A stretch of 17,169 nucleotides of DNA from Cellvibrionales bacterium. Lineage in GTDB: Bacteria > Pseudomonadota > Gammaproteobacteria > Pseudomonadales > JAHEGP01. This document shows, one piece after another, positions 1 to 8,568 of the stretch (the stretch's first letter is position 1; each line of letters starts with the position of its first letter). The stretch spans positions 1 to 17,169 of the forward strand of contig JAHEGP010000039.1 in assembly GCA_024645065.1 (NCBI GenBank). Reading direction: 5' to 3'. The notes under the pieces were generated by a model. It made no database searches, had not been told where the DNA came from, and saw nothing but the letters and a program-made list of their open reading frames with translations. The position numbers were made by a program, and so were the translations under genes.

Positions 1-5
1 TAGCC

Positions 6-1754
6 ATGCAAACGGCCGCATCGACTCAAGGCACGCCCGCGGATGATCTCGTCGCTCGTTTGGGAGGTGCTGTGTCTGCGGTTCAGGATTGTGCCGACGG
101 TGTCCCTACGCTGTGGCTGGCTCCAGCCAGCTTGCTGGAGGTGCTGGGGAAGTTGAAGCCCGACTACCCGGTGCTGTTCGACCTGTTTGCCATCGATGAA
201 CGGCTGCGGGAAAACCGCAGCGGGCAGCCGGAAGTCGATTTTACTGTGGTCTACCATTTGTTCGCCTTCAGCCCGGTACGAGAAGTACGCATCAAATGCG
301 GGATGGTGGAATCGGCGTGTGAAATACCCAGTGTCGTGTCGCTTTGGCCCAACGCCAACTGGTATGAGCGCGAGGCCTGGGACATGTTTGGCATCTGTTT
401 CAGCGGGCACCCCAATTTATTCCGTATCCTGCTGCCGCCGACCTGGGAGGGCCATGCCCTGCGCAAGGAACATCCCGCCCGCGCCACCGAGATGGAACCC
501 TTCAGTCTCAGTGCCGAAAAACAGGAAATTGAGCAGGAAGCCCTGCGCTTTCGCCCCGAGCAATGGGGCATGAAAAAGGCTACCGAAGACAGCGAATTCA
601 TGTTTCTCAACCTGGGGCCAAACCACCCCAGCGTGCACGGCGTGTTTCGCATCGTACTGCAGTTGGACGGTGAGGTGATCATCGACGCGGTACCCGATAT
701 CGGCTACCACCACCGCGGTGCCGAAAAGATGGCCGAGCGCCAAACCTGGCACTCTTTTATCCCCTACACCGACCGCGTCGATTACCTCGGCGGAGTCATG
801 AACAACCTCGCCTATGTCATGGCGGTGGAAAGGCTGGCGGGTATTGCGGTACCGGAGCGGGCACGGGTTATTCGCATCATGCTGGCGGAGTTGTTTCGCA
901 TCTCCAGTCACCTGGTTTTTTACGGCACGTTTGCCCAGGACATTGGCCAGATGTCGCCAGTGTTTTATATGTTCGCCGACCGCGAACGATTATTCGGCAT
1001 CATTGAGGCCATCACTGGCGGGCGGATGCACCCGGCCTGGTTTCGCATCGGGGGCGTGGCCCAGGACTTGCCGCAGGGCTGGGACCGGCTGGTGCGGGAG
1101 TTTCTCGACTCCATGCCGGCGCGGCTGCAGGACTATCACAAGATGACCATGCAAAACAGCATTCTCAAGCAGCGCACCGTGGGCATCGGGCGCTACACAC
1201 GGCAAGAAGCCCTGGACTGGGGCATTACCGGACCGTCCCTGAGAGCAACCGGCGTGGATTTCGACCTGAGGCGGGACCGGCCCTACGGTGACTACGACCA
1301 ATTTGAATTCGAGGTGCCTGTTGCCCATAACGGCGACTGCTATGACCGCGCCGCAGTGCGCATAGAGGAGATACACCAGAGCCTCCGCATTGTTCGGCAA
1401 TGCCTCGACAATATGCCGGCGGGCCCCTACAAAAGCGACCACCGGTTGACCACCCCACCGCCCAGGGAGCGGACAATCCGGGATATCGAAACCTTGATCC
1501 ACCATTTTTTAAACCTTAGTTGGGGCCCGGTGATACCGGCTGGTGAATGCTCCTTTCCGATTGAGGCCACCAAGGGTTTGAACAACTATCACCTGGTCAG
1601 CGATGGTGGCACCACCTCCTACCGCACCCGCATACGCACACCCTCTTTCCCCGCGCTGCAACAAATTCCATTGATTAGTCGCGGGCTGATGATACCGGAC
1701 CTGATTGCGATCATCGCCAGTATCGACTTTGTCATGGCCGACGTGGACAGGTGA
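6..1754 (+). CDS. nuoCD: NADH-quinone oxidoreductase subunit C/D (fused NuoCD)
   Basis: This is the fused 30-kDa and 49-kDa subunit of complex I. It joins the peripheral arm to the membrane arm and forms much of the quinone pocket beside cluster N2. The 582 aa compare with about 600 in E. coli. Residues 1-180 are the NuoC part, with the 30-kDa subunit signature at about 119-140 (WYEREAWDMFGI, then SGHPNLFR). From about residue 195 the NuoD part begins (FMFLNLGPNHPSVHG). His207, His211 and Tyr260 are all offset by 17 from E. coli His224, His228 and Tyr277, the quinone-site residues. The protein ends in the typical VMADVDR. The ATG follows a TAG that might end nuoB, which would lie outside the window. 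The NuoC-NuoD fusion is typical of gammaproteobacterial operons. The stop overlaps or closely abuts nuoE. Confidence 0.98.
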   Translation: MQTAASTQGTPADDLVARLGGAVSAVQDCADGVPTLWLAPASLLEVLGKLKPDYPVLFDLFAIDERLRENRSGQPEVDFTVVYHLFAFSPVREVRIKCGMVESACEIPSVVSLWPNANWYEREAWDMFGICFSGHPNLFRILLPPTWEGHALRKEHPARATEMEPFSLSAEKQEIEQEALRFRPEQWGMKKATEDSEFMFLNLGPNHPSVHGVFRIVLQLDGEVIIDAVPDIGYHHRGAEKMAERQTWHSFIPYTDRVDYLGGVMNNLAYVMAVERLAGIAVPERARVIRIMLAELFRISSHLVFYGTFAQDIGQMSPVFYMFADRERLFGIIEAITGGRMHPAWFRIGGVAQDLPQGWDRLVREFLDSMPARLQDYHKMTMQNSILKQRTVGIGRYTRQEALDWGITGPSLRATGVDFDLRRDRPYGDYDQFEFEVPVAHNGDCYDRAAVRIEEIHQSLRIVRQCLDNMPAGPYKSDHRLTTPPPRERTIRDIETLIHHFLNLSWGPVIPAGECSFPIEATKGLNNYHLVSDGGTTSYRTRIRTPSFPALQQIPLISRGLMIPDLIAIIASIDFVMADVDR

Positions 1755-1759
1755 GTTCA

Positions 1760-2242
1760 ATGAACCCGGAACTGATCAATACATTGAGCGAGCAGGAGTT
1801 GACCGCCATTGATGCCGAGTTGGCCCACGTACCCTGCAAATCTGCGGCGGCAATCGATGCCCTCAAGATCGTGCAGGAATACCGCGGCTGGGTATCCGAC
1901 GACAGCCTGCACGCCATCGCCCGCCACCTGGAGATGTCCGCCGATGAGCTCGAGGGTATAGCCACCTTTTATAACCTGGTGTTTCGGCGTCCGGTGGGAG
2001 AGCAGGTCATTTTGCTTTGTAACAGCGTGAGCTGCTGGATTAAGGGCTGCGACAAGTTGCAGCGAACCATAAGCCGGCAGCTCGGCATCGAGATGGGCGA
2101 GACCACGACGGACAAGCGCTACACCCTGTTACCGGTAAGCTGCCTCGGAGATTGCGATCACGCCCCGGCGATGATGATTGGCAAGACCTTGCACCATGAT
2201 CTGACGCCGGAATCAATCGTCCGGTTATTGGCCGGGGACTGA
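1760..2242 (+). CDS. nuoE: NADH-quinone oxidoreductase subunit E (24-kDa, [2Fe-2S])
   Basis: NuoE is a thioredoxin-fold subunit of the NADH dehydrogenase module and carries the [2Fe-2S] cluster N1a next to FMN. All four ligands are visible, numbered from this start: Cys87 and Cys92 (C-NSVS-C) and Cys128 and Cys132 (C-LGD-C). The helical N-terminal part has the family motif ALKIVQEYRGWV and then GIATFY. The 160 aa compare with 166 in E. coli. I chose ATG 1760 because AGGTGAG at 1749-1755 is a good ribosome binding site 4 to 5 bases upstream. A GTG at 1751, overlapping the nuoCD stop as GTGA, would add three residues but lacks such a site. nuoF starts one base after the stop, so translation is probably coupled. 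Confidence 0.97.
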   Translation: MNPELINTLSEQELTAIDAELAHVPCKSAAAIDALKIVQEYRGWVSDDSLHAIARHLEMSADELEGIATFYNLVFRRPVGEQVILLCNSVSCWIKGCDKLQRTISRQLGIEMGETTTDKRYTLLPVSCLGDCDHAPAMMIGKTLHHDLTPESIVRLLAGD

Positions 2243-2243
2243 T

Positions 2244-3530
2244 ATGGAGACTCCCTTAACCCGCAACATAGCACCCGGCAAGCCGCCCACCGACATGGGG
2301 GCGTATGAACAAAATGGCGGCTACCAGGGGCTGCGGCGAGCGATGGCAGAACTGTCACCGGGCGATTGCCTGCAGTTGGTTCAGGATTCCAATCTGCGTG
2401 GCCGCGGCGGCGCCGGCTTTCCCACCGGTATGAAGTGGAGCTTTGTACCCATGGAAAAGGCCACCCCCGGCCACAAATACCTGATCTGCAATGCCGACGA
2501 AATGGAGCCGGGGACGTTTAAAGACCGCCTGCTGATGGAACGAGACCCCCATCAACTGATCGAGGGGATGATACTCGCCGCCTATACCATCCAGGCCGAT
2601 ATCGCCTATGTGTTTATTCGAGCCGAATACCATACCGCCGCTGCCCGGCTGCGCCAGGCGATTGCCGACTGTTATGCGAAAGGCTACCTCGGTGAAAATA
2701 TCCTCGGCAGCGGCTACCGGCTCGACATGCTGGTGCACAGCAGCGCCGGGCGCTATATCTGCGGGGAAGAAACCGCGCTGATCAGCGCACTGGAAGGCAA
2801 GCGCGCCAACCCCCGCGCCAAACCACCTTTTCCGCAGGTTAGCGGCTTGTGGGGCCGGCCCACCATCGTCAACAATGTTGAAACCCTGTGCAACATCACC
2901 CATATCATCGAGCGTGGTGCCGACTGGTTCAAGTCCCTGGGAGTGGGTGAGGATGCCGGCACCAAGCTTTTTGGCGTCAGCGGCCGGGTAAAAAACCCCG
3001 GTTGCTGGGAATTGCCCATGGGCACCCCCATCCGCGACATCATTGAGGGCTGTGCCGGTGGCATGGAGGACGGCTATCAACTGCGTGGCTTCCTGCCCGG
3101 CGGCGGCTCTACCGACTTTCTCGTGGCGCAGCACCTGGACCTGGCCATGGACTATAACGTCATCGGCAAGGCCGGCAGCCGCATGGGCACCGGCACCATG
3201 ATTATTCTCGACGACCGCACCTGCCCGGTGGGCATGGTGAAAAACCTGATGGACTTCTTTGCCCGGGAGTCCTGTGGCTTTTGCACTCCCTGCCGCGACG
3301 GCCTGCCCTGGACCAGCCAGATACTGGACGATATCGAAAACGGCCGCGGTTGCAGTGAGGACCTGGCAAGCCTGGAAAACAATATCGGTTTTATCGGCGC
3401 CATGGGCAATACTCACTGTGCGCTGGCTCCCGGAGCAATGGAACCCCTGCAAAGCGCACTGAAGTATTTTCGCGAGGATTTTGAACGCCACCTGTCCGCA
3501 GACCGTTGCCCCTACGGGGAGGCTAACTGA
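2244..3530 (+). CDS. nuoF: NADH-quinone oxidoreductase subunit F (51-kDa, FMN/NADH)
   Basis: NuoF oxidises NADH, holds FMN and carries the [4Fe-4S] cluster N3. The glycine-rich nucleotide segment GRGGAGFPTGMKW lies at about 53-65 and is followed by NADEMEPGTFKDR at 83-95. CGEETALISALEG at 173-185 continues into the RPTIVNNVETL segment. Cluster N3 ligands are Cys344, Cys347 and Cys350 (SCGFCTPC) and Cys392 (THCALAPGA). The length is 428 aa against 445 in E. coli. NADEMEPGT is the E. coli-like form, where many other phyla have NADESEPGT. The segment after the third cysteine reads PCRDG rather than the common PCREG, a mild change. GGGGA at 2234-2238 is a usable ribosome binding site. nuoG starts one base after the stop. 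Confidence 0.98.
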   Translation: METPLTRNIAPGKPPTDMGAYEQNGGYQGLRRAMAELSPGDCLQLVQDSNLRGRGGAGFPTGMKWSFVPMEKATPGHKYLICNADEMEPGTFKDRLLMERDPHQLIEGMILAAYTIQADIAYVFIRAEYHTAAARLRQAIADCYAKGYLGENILGSGYRLDMLVHSSAGRYICGEETALISALEGKRANPRAKPPFPQVSGLWGRPTIVNNVETLCNITHIIERGADWFKSLGVGEDAGTKLFGVSGRVKNPGCWELPMGTPIRDIIEGCAGGMEDGYQLRGFLPGGGSTDFLVAQHLDLAMDYNVIGKAGSRMGTGTMIILDDRTCPVGMVKNLMDFFARESCGFCTPCRDGLPWTSQILDDIENGRGCSEDLASLENNIGFIGAMGNTHCALAPGAMEPLQSALKYFREDFERHLSADRCPYGEAN

Positions 3531-3531
3531 G

Positions 3532-6264
3532 ATGGTAATCATCAACATCGATGGCCAGGATTACCAGGCGAGGGAGGGCCAGAATATTCTCCAGGCCTGT
3601 CTTAGCCTGGGCCTCAACTTGCCCTACTTTTGCTGGCACCCCGCCATGGGTTCGATCGGCGCCTGCCGCCAATGTGCGGTGGTGCAGTTCCAGAATGCCG
3701 AGGACGAGCGGGGCCGCATTGTGATGGCTTGCATGACACCCGTTACCGACGGCGCGCGCTTTTCCCTCGGTGGAGATAAAGCCAGCACCTTCCGCCGCAA
3801 TATCGTCGAATCCCTGATGTTAAACCATCCCCACGATTGCCCGGTCTGCGCCGAGGGCGGCGAGTGTCACTTGCAGGATATGACGGTGATGGTGGGTCAC
3901 CGCGACCGCCGTTATCGAGGGCGCAAAAATACCCACCGCAACCAGTATCTTGGTCCCTTGATTCACCACGAGATGAACCGCTGTATCACCTGCTATCGTT
4001 GCACCCGCTATTACCGCGACTATGCCGGAGGGCATGACCTCGCTGCGATGGCGGCACACGATCATATTTACTTCGGCCGCCACACCGATGGCGTGCTGGA
4101 AAATGAATTTGCCGGCAACCTGGTGGAGGTCTGCCCCACCGGTGTCTTCACGGATAAAACCCTGGTGCAGCACTATACCCGCAAGTGGGACCTGCAATCG
4201 GCACCGTCGGTTTGTGTCGGTTGCGCAGTCGGTTGCAATACCATGCCGGGAGAGCGCTATGGCAAGCTAAAGCGCATCCACAACCGCTTCAATGCCGAGG
4301 TCAATGGATATTTTCTGTGCGACCGCGGCCGCTTCGGGGCAGGCTTTGTCAACTCGCCCCAGCGGCTGGATTACGCCGCCGCGCGCAATGCCGATGGGAG
4401 CTACGATGCCATTCAACCCGATGCCGCATTAAAGCTTGCCGCGGAGTTATTGCAGCCCGACAACAAGCTCGCTGGTATTGGTTCACCCCGGGCGTCTCTG
4501 GAATCCAACTTCCTGTTGCAGCAACTGGTCGGCGCCGGCAATTGCAGTCCGGGTTTCTCTGCCCTGGACCATGCATTGATTCCCTACACCCTGCAATTGC
4601 TGCAACAATCCCCCGCTCGCATCGCTTCGCTGCAGGATATCGAGTCTGCCGATGCGGTATTGGTGCTGGGGGAAGATGTGACCAATACCGCTCCCCGTAT
4701 AGCCCTTGCGCTGCGCCAGGCGGTGCGCTCCAGAGCCTTCGAGCTGGCGGCAGAGTTGAAGCTGGAGCCGTGGCAGGATGCCGCGGTACGAAATCTGGCC
4801 CAGAATCAACGCAGTCCGCTCGATAGTTATCTCAGTGCAGAGAGCAAGCTGGATGATATTGCCCGGCATTGCATTCGCTGCAATCCCGAGCAGATTGCAG
4901 ATCATGCCAATGCCATCGTCTCTGCCCTCAACGGTGGCACGGCAGACAGTGACAGCGCCAGCGATATTGCCCGGTCCCTGCTCGCGGCACGGCGACCATT
5001 GATTGTATCCGGTTCTGGCGCGCAAAGTGCCGCCGTGCTGGAGGCAGCGGCCGCCATTGTCAATGCCCTGCACCGAGTTAACCCGGCAACCATGATCAGC
5101 CTGTCGGTACCGGAGTGCAATAGTCTCGGTGCCGCCCTCCTGAGCAGTGATGTTTCACCCTCAATTGCTGCCCTTGCGGAGCGCGCTGTCAAGGGTGATA
5201 TCGATACCCTGGTGATTCTGGAGAATGACCTGACTCGACGCTGTTCGCCGCAAACCCTGGCTCTGTTGTACGATAACATCAGCAATATTATCGCCCTGGA
5301 TGCGCTCGATACTGCCACAGTATCGGAAGCTGCACTGGTGCTTCCCTGCGCAACCTTCGCCGACAGCGAAGGAACCCTCGTCAGCAGTGAAGGCCGCGCC
5401 CAGCGTTACTTTCCGGTGATTTCCACGACCCTGGATCGACAGCCAGGCTGGTATTGGCTACTGCAGCTGGGGCGTGCCGCTCGACGCGACGATTTTGCCG
5501 AACTGCTGCACTTCGATGCAGTTTCAGCGGCCTGCGCCGCTCACTATGGCCAGCTTGCCGCGATCAGCGCCGCAGCGCCGCTCCATGACTTTGTCAGCCA
5601 TGGTCTCAAGGTGCCGCGCCAGCCCCATCGCTACAGTGGTCGCACCGCGATGCGAGCAAATGTATCGGTGCAGGAACCTCGCCAGACGCAGGATGGCGAG
5701 TCGCCTCTGGCCTATAGCATGGAGGGCCTCAATCGCGATCAGGGTGGATTGCTACCTTTTGTCTGGTCACCGGGCTGGAATTCCAACCAGGCCGTGCACA
5801 AATTCCAGAGCGAGGCAGGTGGACCACTGCGTGGTGGCAGCGCGGGCGTGCGACTGCTGGATGAGACTACCGATTCTTCCGGATCGCCAGCGGCGAAACC
5901 GGGATTGCCTGAGACGGGCCAGTGGCTACTGGTACCGCGCTACCGCATATTTGGTTCTGACGAACTCAGCGTCCGCAGCGAAGTCATTGCCGAACTGGCC
6001 GGGGAACCCCTGCTGGAGTTAAATGCCGCCGATGCCGCCAGCCTCGGGCTCGGGCAGGACGACGCCCTGTGCATTGAGGGGGCTGCCGCCATTGCGGTGC
6101 GCATCAATGACAGTCTGCCAGGGGGATGCATAGGCTTTAGCGCGGGCTACGAAGCCACCCGCTCACTGGTGGCAGGTTCCCGGGTCGCCGTTAGCAAAGC
6201 GGTCGATTGGGCGAGCAGCCGATCTCAGATCATCAGCTCGGACGGGGGGAGCCGCCATGTCTGA
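3532..6264 (+). CDS. nuoG: NADH-quinone oxidoreductase subunit G (75-kDa, Fe-S)
   Basis: NuoG is the large iron-sulfur subunit that passes electrons from NuoF towards NuoI, with a molybdopterin-oxidoreductase-like C-terminal domain. From ATG 3532 the protein has 910 aa (E. coli 908). Ligands visible: N1b Cys34, Cys45, Cys48, Cys67; N5 His99, Cys103, Cys106, Cys112; N4 Cys151, Cys154, Cys157, Cys201; and the extra cluster N7 Cys228, Cys231, Cys235, Cys263, at the same numbers as in E. coli. N7 is found only in some bacteria. The start is fixed by GGGGAGG at 3516-3522, nine bases upstream, and by the usual ferredoxin-like N-terminus (MVIINIDGQDYQA). An upstream in-frame ATG at 3481 would only run into nuoF. 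The last 8 bp overlap nuoH. Confidence 0.98.
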   Translation: MVIINIDGQDYQAREGQNILQACLSLGLNLPYFCWHPAMGSIGACRQCAVVQFQNAEDERGRIVMACMTPVTDGARFSLGGDKASTFRRNIVESLMLNHPHDCPVCAEGGECHLQDMTVMVGHRDRRYRGRKNTHRNQYLGPLIHHEMNRCITCYRCTRYYRDYAGGHDLAAMAAHDHIYFGRHTDGVLENEFAGNLVEVCPTGVFTDKTLVQHYTRKWDLQSAPSVCVGCAVGCNTMPGERYGKLKRIHNRFNAEVNGYFLCDRGRFGAGFVNSPQRLDYAAARNADGSYDAIQPDAALKLAAELLQPDNKLAGIGSPRASLESNFLLQQLVGAGNCSPGFSALDHALIPYTLQLLQQSPARIASLQDIESADAVLVLGEDVTNTAPRIALALRQAVRSRAFELAAELKLEPWQDAAVRNLAQNQRSPLDSYLSAESKLDDIARHCIRCNPEQIADHANAIVSALNGGTADSDSASDIARSLLAARRPLIVSGSGAQSAAVLEAAAAIVNALHRVNPATMISLSVPECNSLGAALLSSDVSPSIAALAERAVKGDIDTLVILENDLTRRCSPQTLALLYDNISNIIALDALDTATVSEAALVLPCATFADSEGTLVSSEGRAQRYFPVISTTLDRQPGWYWLLQLGRAARRDDFAELLHFDAVSAACAAHYGQLAAISAAAPLHDFVSHGLKVPRQPHRYSGRTAMRANVSVQEPRQTQDGESPLAYSMEGLNRDQGGLLPFVWSPGWNSNQAVHKFQSEAGGPLRGGSAGVRLLDETTDSSGSPAAKPGLPETGQWLLVPRYRIFGSDELSVRSEVIAELAGEPLLELNAADAASLGLGQDDALCIEGAAAIAVRINDSLPGGCIGFSAGYEATRSLVAGSRVAVSKAVDWASSRSQIISSDGGSRHV

Positions 6265-7213
6265 CGGTTTGACCATGCTGTTCGGGTTGTTTGTGTTGCT
6301 GGGTGCGGTCGGCGCGGCTGCGGCACTGACCTGGTTTGAACGCCGGCTGCTGGGAATCTGGCAGGATCGCTACGGACCCAATCGACTGGGGCCATTCGGT
6401 TCGGGCCAGGTATTGGCGGATATGCTCAAATTGCTGACCAAGCATGACTGGGTTCCCCCCTTTGCTGACAAGCTGGTATTTATATTCGCACCCACAGCCA
6501 TCGTGGTGGCGATGTTGCTGGGTTTCGCGGTAGTGCCGTTTTCATCGTCGCTATACATTATCGATCTCAATATTGGCCTGCTGTTTTTCCTTGGTATGAC
6601 ATCGCTGGCGGTATACAGCGTGTTGCTGGGAGGCCTGGCATCGAACAACAAATATGCCCTGCTTGGCGGCTTGCGCTCTGCGGCACAAATGGTCAGCTAC
6701 GAGGTTTTCATGGGCTTGTCGCTGATCGGTGTGGTGATGCTCACCGGCAGCTTTAGTATGCGAGATATTGTCGAGGCCCAAAGAGACGGCTGGTATTGCA
6801 TTTCACAGTTTCTGGGCCTGTGCGTGTTCATTGTGGCCGGTATCGCCGAAAGCCATCGCCTGCCCTTCGACCTGCCGGAGGCCGAACACGAACTGACCGC
6901 TGGTTTTCATACCGAGTATGGCGGCATGAAGTTTGCGATGTTCATGCTGGGAGAATACCTGGGCCTGATGCTGATATGCTGCATGATAGTCACCCTGTTT
7001 TTTGGTGGCTGGCTGGGGCCCATACTGCCGGCCGTGGTCTGGTTCGTGATCAAGGTCTTTGTGTTGATCTGCTTTTTTATCTTGCTGCGGGCCGCAATCC
7101 CCAGGCCCCGCTACGACCAGCTGATGTCACTGGGCTGGAAATACATGTTGCCACTGACATTGATCAACCTGGTCGTTACCGGCGCTGTCGCCCTTAGCCT
7201 GGCGGAGGTCTGA
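6257..7213 (+). CDS. nuoH: NADH-quinone oxidoreductase subunit H (ND1 homologue)
   Basis: NuoH is the membrane subunit that closes the quinone chamber and starts the charged E-channel towards the antiporter-like subunits. It has 318 aa (E. coli 325) and about eight hydrophobic segments. Conserved blocks are FERRLLGIWQDRYGPNRLGP at 27-46, SYEV at 147-150, and PFDLPEAEHELTAGFHTEYGGMKF at about 203-226. Acidic residues matching the E. coli set are Glu28, Glu149, Asp205, Glu208, Glu210, Glu212, Glu220 and Glu233, all offset by 8. Residue 63 is His (TKHDW) where family members normally read KEDW, so a usually conserved glutamate is replaced. The gene overlaps nuoG by 8 bp and has a strong ribosome binding site (GGGGGAG, ending at 6251). 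Confidence 0.97.
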   Translation: MSDGLTMLFGLFVLLGAVGAAAALTWFERRLLGIWQDRYGPNRLGPFGSGQVLADMLKLLTKHDWVPPFADKLVFIFAPTAIVVAMLLGFAVVPFSSSLYIIDLNIGLLFFLGMTSLAVYSVLLGGLASNNKYALLGGLRSAAQMVSYEVFMGLSLIGVVMLTGSFSMRDIVEAQRDGWYCISQFLGLCVFIVAGIAESHRLPFDLPEAEHELTAGFHTEYGGMKFAMFMLGEYLGLMLICCMIVTLFFGGWLGPILPAVVWFVIKVFVLICFFILLRAAIPRPRYDQLMSLGWKYMLPLTLINLVVTGAVALSLAEV

Positions 7214-7216
7214 AAC

Positions 7217-7744
7217 ATGTTTGAAGCGGTGTTTTCCCAGTTTCGCAGCATCTGGCGCATTCTAGGCCACAGCTTTAGCCGCGCCGAAACCGTGCAGTAC
7301 CCGGAGCAAAAGCCCTACCTGGCACCGCGCTATCGAGGTCGGATTGTTCTCACCCTCGACCCGGATGGCGAAGAACGCTGCGTTGCCTGTAACCTCTGTG
7401 CCGTGGCCTGCCCGGTGGACTGTATAGCACTGCAGCAAGGGGTGAGGGAGGACGGTCGCTGGTATCCAGAGTTTTTCCGCATCAATTTTTCGCGCTGCAT
7501 CATGTGTGGCATGTGCGAAGAGGCTTGCCCCACTTACGCTATCCAGCTCACGCCGGATTTCGAAATGTGCGAGTACCAGCGCCAGAGCATGGTCTATGAG
7601 AAAGAGCACCTGCAAATTGCCGGCACCGGCAAATATCCGGATTATAACTTCTACCGGGTATCGGGCCTGAAAATTGCGGGCAAGGATAAGGGCGAAGCCC
7701 TTAACGAGGCCTCACCCATCGATATCCGGAGCCTGATGCCATGA
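7217..7744 (+). CDS. nuoI: NADH-quinone oxidoreductase subunit I (two [4Fe-4S])
   Basis: NuoI is the 8Fe ferredoxin-like subunit carrying clusters N6a and N6b, which hand electrons to N2 near the quinone site. The 175 aa compare with 180 in E. coli. The two CxxCxxCxxxCP motifs are at Cys55, Cys58, Cys61 and Cys65, and at Cys94, Cys97, Cys100 and Cys104, each five less than the E. coli numbers. The N-terminal amphipathic helix that lies on the membrane is present (FSQFRSIWRILGHSFSRAE). GGAGG at 7204-7208 serves as ribosome binding site. The stop overlaps the nuoJ start as ATGA, which implies coupled translation. Confidence 0.98.
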   Translation: MFEAVFSQFRSIWRILGHSFSRAETVQYPEQKPYLAPRYRGRIVLTLDPDGEERCVACNLCAVACPVDCIALQQGVREDGRWYPEFFRINFSRCIMCGMCEEACPTYAIQLTPDFEMCEYQRQSMVYEKEHLQIAGTGKYPDYNFYRVSGLKIAGKDKGEALNEASPIDIRSLMP

Positions 7745-8253
7745 TGGAAGTGCTGTTCTATATCGCGGCATTTATCGCCCTGGCGGCAACGGTACTCGCC
7801 CTGACCCGTTCCAATGCGGCGCATGCGCTGATTTTCCTGATCGTTTCCCTGCTGGCCGTGGCGGTGATTTTCTTCCTCCTCGGGGCACCCTTTGCCGCGG
7901 CTCTGGAAATCGTCATCTATGCCGGGGCCATTATGGTGCTGTTTGTGTTTGTCATCATGATGCTGAACCTGGGGGAGGCGGGAGAGCAACGCGAAAAACA
8001 GTGGCTGCAACCGCGAAGCTGGCTTCTACCGGCACTTCTGGCACTGATCCTGCTGGTGGAGATGGTAACGATACTGGCCACTATTGATACCCAGACCAGT
8101 GGCATCGGCGTGTCGCCAAAAGAGGTAGGCTTACAGCTGTTCGGTCCCTACGTGCTTGCGGTCGAGATTGCCAGCATGCTGCTACTGGCGGCACTGGTGG
8201 GCGCCTATCACCTGGGTCGTGGTTTTATCGATCGCAGCAAGGGTAAACGCTAA
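7741..8253 (+). CDS. nuoJ: NADH-quinone oxidoreductase subunit J (ND6 homologue)
   Basis: NuoJ is a small membrane subunit between NuoH and NuoK that helps connect the quinone site to the proton channels. It has 170 aa (E. coli 184) and about five hydrophobic segments. The conserved third helix is recognisable in EIVIYAGAIMVLFVFVIMML at about 56-75, including the glycine that gives the family's pi-bulge region its flexibility. The start is ATG 7741, overlapping the nuoI stop; a second ATG follows at once at 7744, so one residue is uncertain. CGGAG at 7727-7731 is the likely ribosome binding site. The stop overlaps the nuoK start by one base (TAATG). The basic C-terminus (DRSKGKR) is probably cytoplasmic. 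Confidence 0.96.
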   Translation: MMEVLFYIAAFIALAATVLALTRSNAAHALIFLIVSLLAVAVIFFLLGAPFAAALEIVIYAGAIMVLFVFVIMMLNLGEAGEQREKQWLQPRSWLLPALLALILLVEMVTILATIDTQTSGIGVSPKEVGLQLFGPYVLAVEIASMLLLAALVGAYHLGRGFIDRSKGKR

Positions 8254-8567
8254 TGGCGGGCCTGCAAATACCCCTGGATCACGTGCTGTTGCTGGCGACC
8301 CTCCTGTTTGCCTGCGGTTTGGCCGGTCTGATGAGTCGGCGCAATATTATCTTTATGTTGCTGTCGCTTGAGGTCATGCTCAATGCTGCGGCACTGGCCT
8401 TTGTCGCCGCTGGTGCCCACTGGGGCCAGGCCGACGGGCAGGTGATATTCATGCTCATTCTGGCGGTGGCCGCTGCGGAGGTATCCGTCGGGCTGGGTCT
8501 GGTGCTGCAGGTGCAAAGACGCTTGAAGTCGCTCGATATGGACGGCGCCGACAGGATGCGAGGTTGA
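8253..8567 (+). CDS. nuoK: NADH-quinone oxidoreductase subunit K (ND4L homologue)
   Basis: NuoK is a three-helix membrane subunit in the chain of charged residues that carries the coupling signal from NuoH to NuoN. The 104 aa compare with 100 in E. coli. The two essential intramembrane glutamates are visible: Glu40 in LSLEVMLN and Glu76 in AAAEVSVGL, matching E. coli Glu36 and Glu72. The start overlaps the nuoJ stop by one base, with AAGGGT upstream. Only one base separates its stop from nuoL. Short length and membrane character could mislead an automatic annotation, but the motifs and position leave little doubt. Confidence 0.97.
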   Translation: MAGLQIPLDHVLLLATLLFACGLAGLMSRRNIIFMLLSLEVMLNAAALAFVAAGAHWGQADGQVIFMLILAVAAAEVSVGLGLVLQVQRRLKSLDMDGADRMRG

Positions 8568-8568
8568 T

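Noticed and set aside
3481..3531. Upstream in-frame ATG for nuoG giving 17 extra residues
   Set aside because: The extension overlaps nuoF and has no family counterpart. ATG 3532 has a strong ribosome binding site and gives the usual NuoG length.
2355..3548. A 397-residue open frame on the - strand opposite nuoF
   Set aside because: It is antisense to an unmistakable gene and its composition (Ala, Gly, His, Val rich) is typical of a shadow frame in GC-rich DNA.
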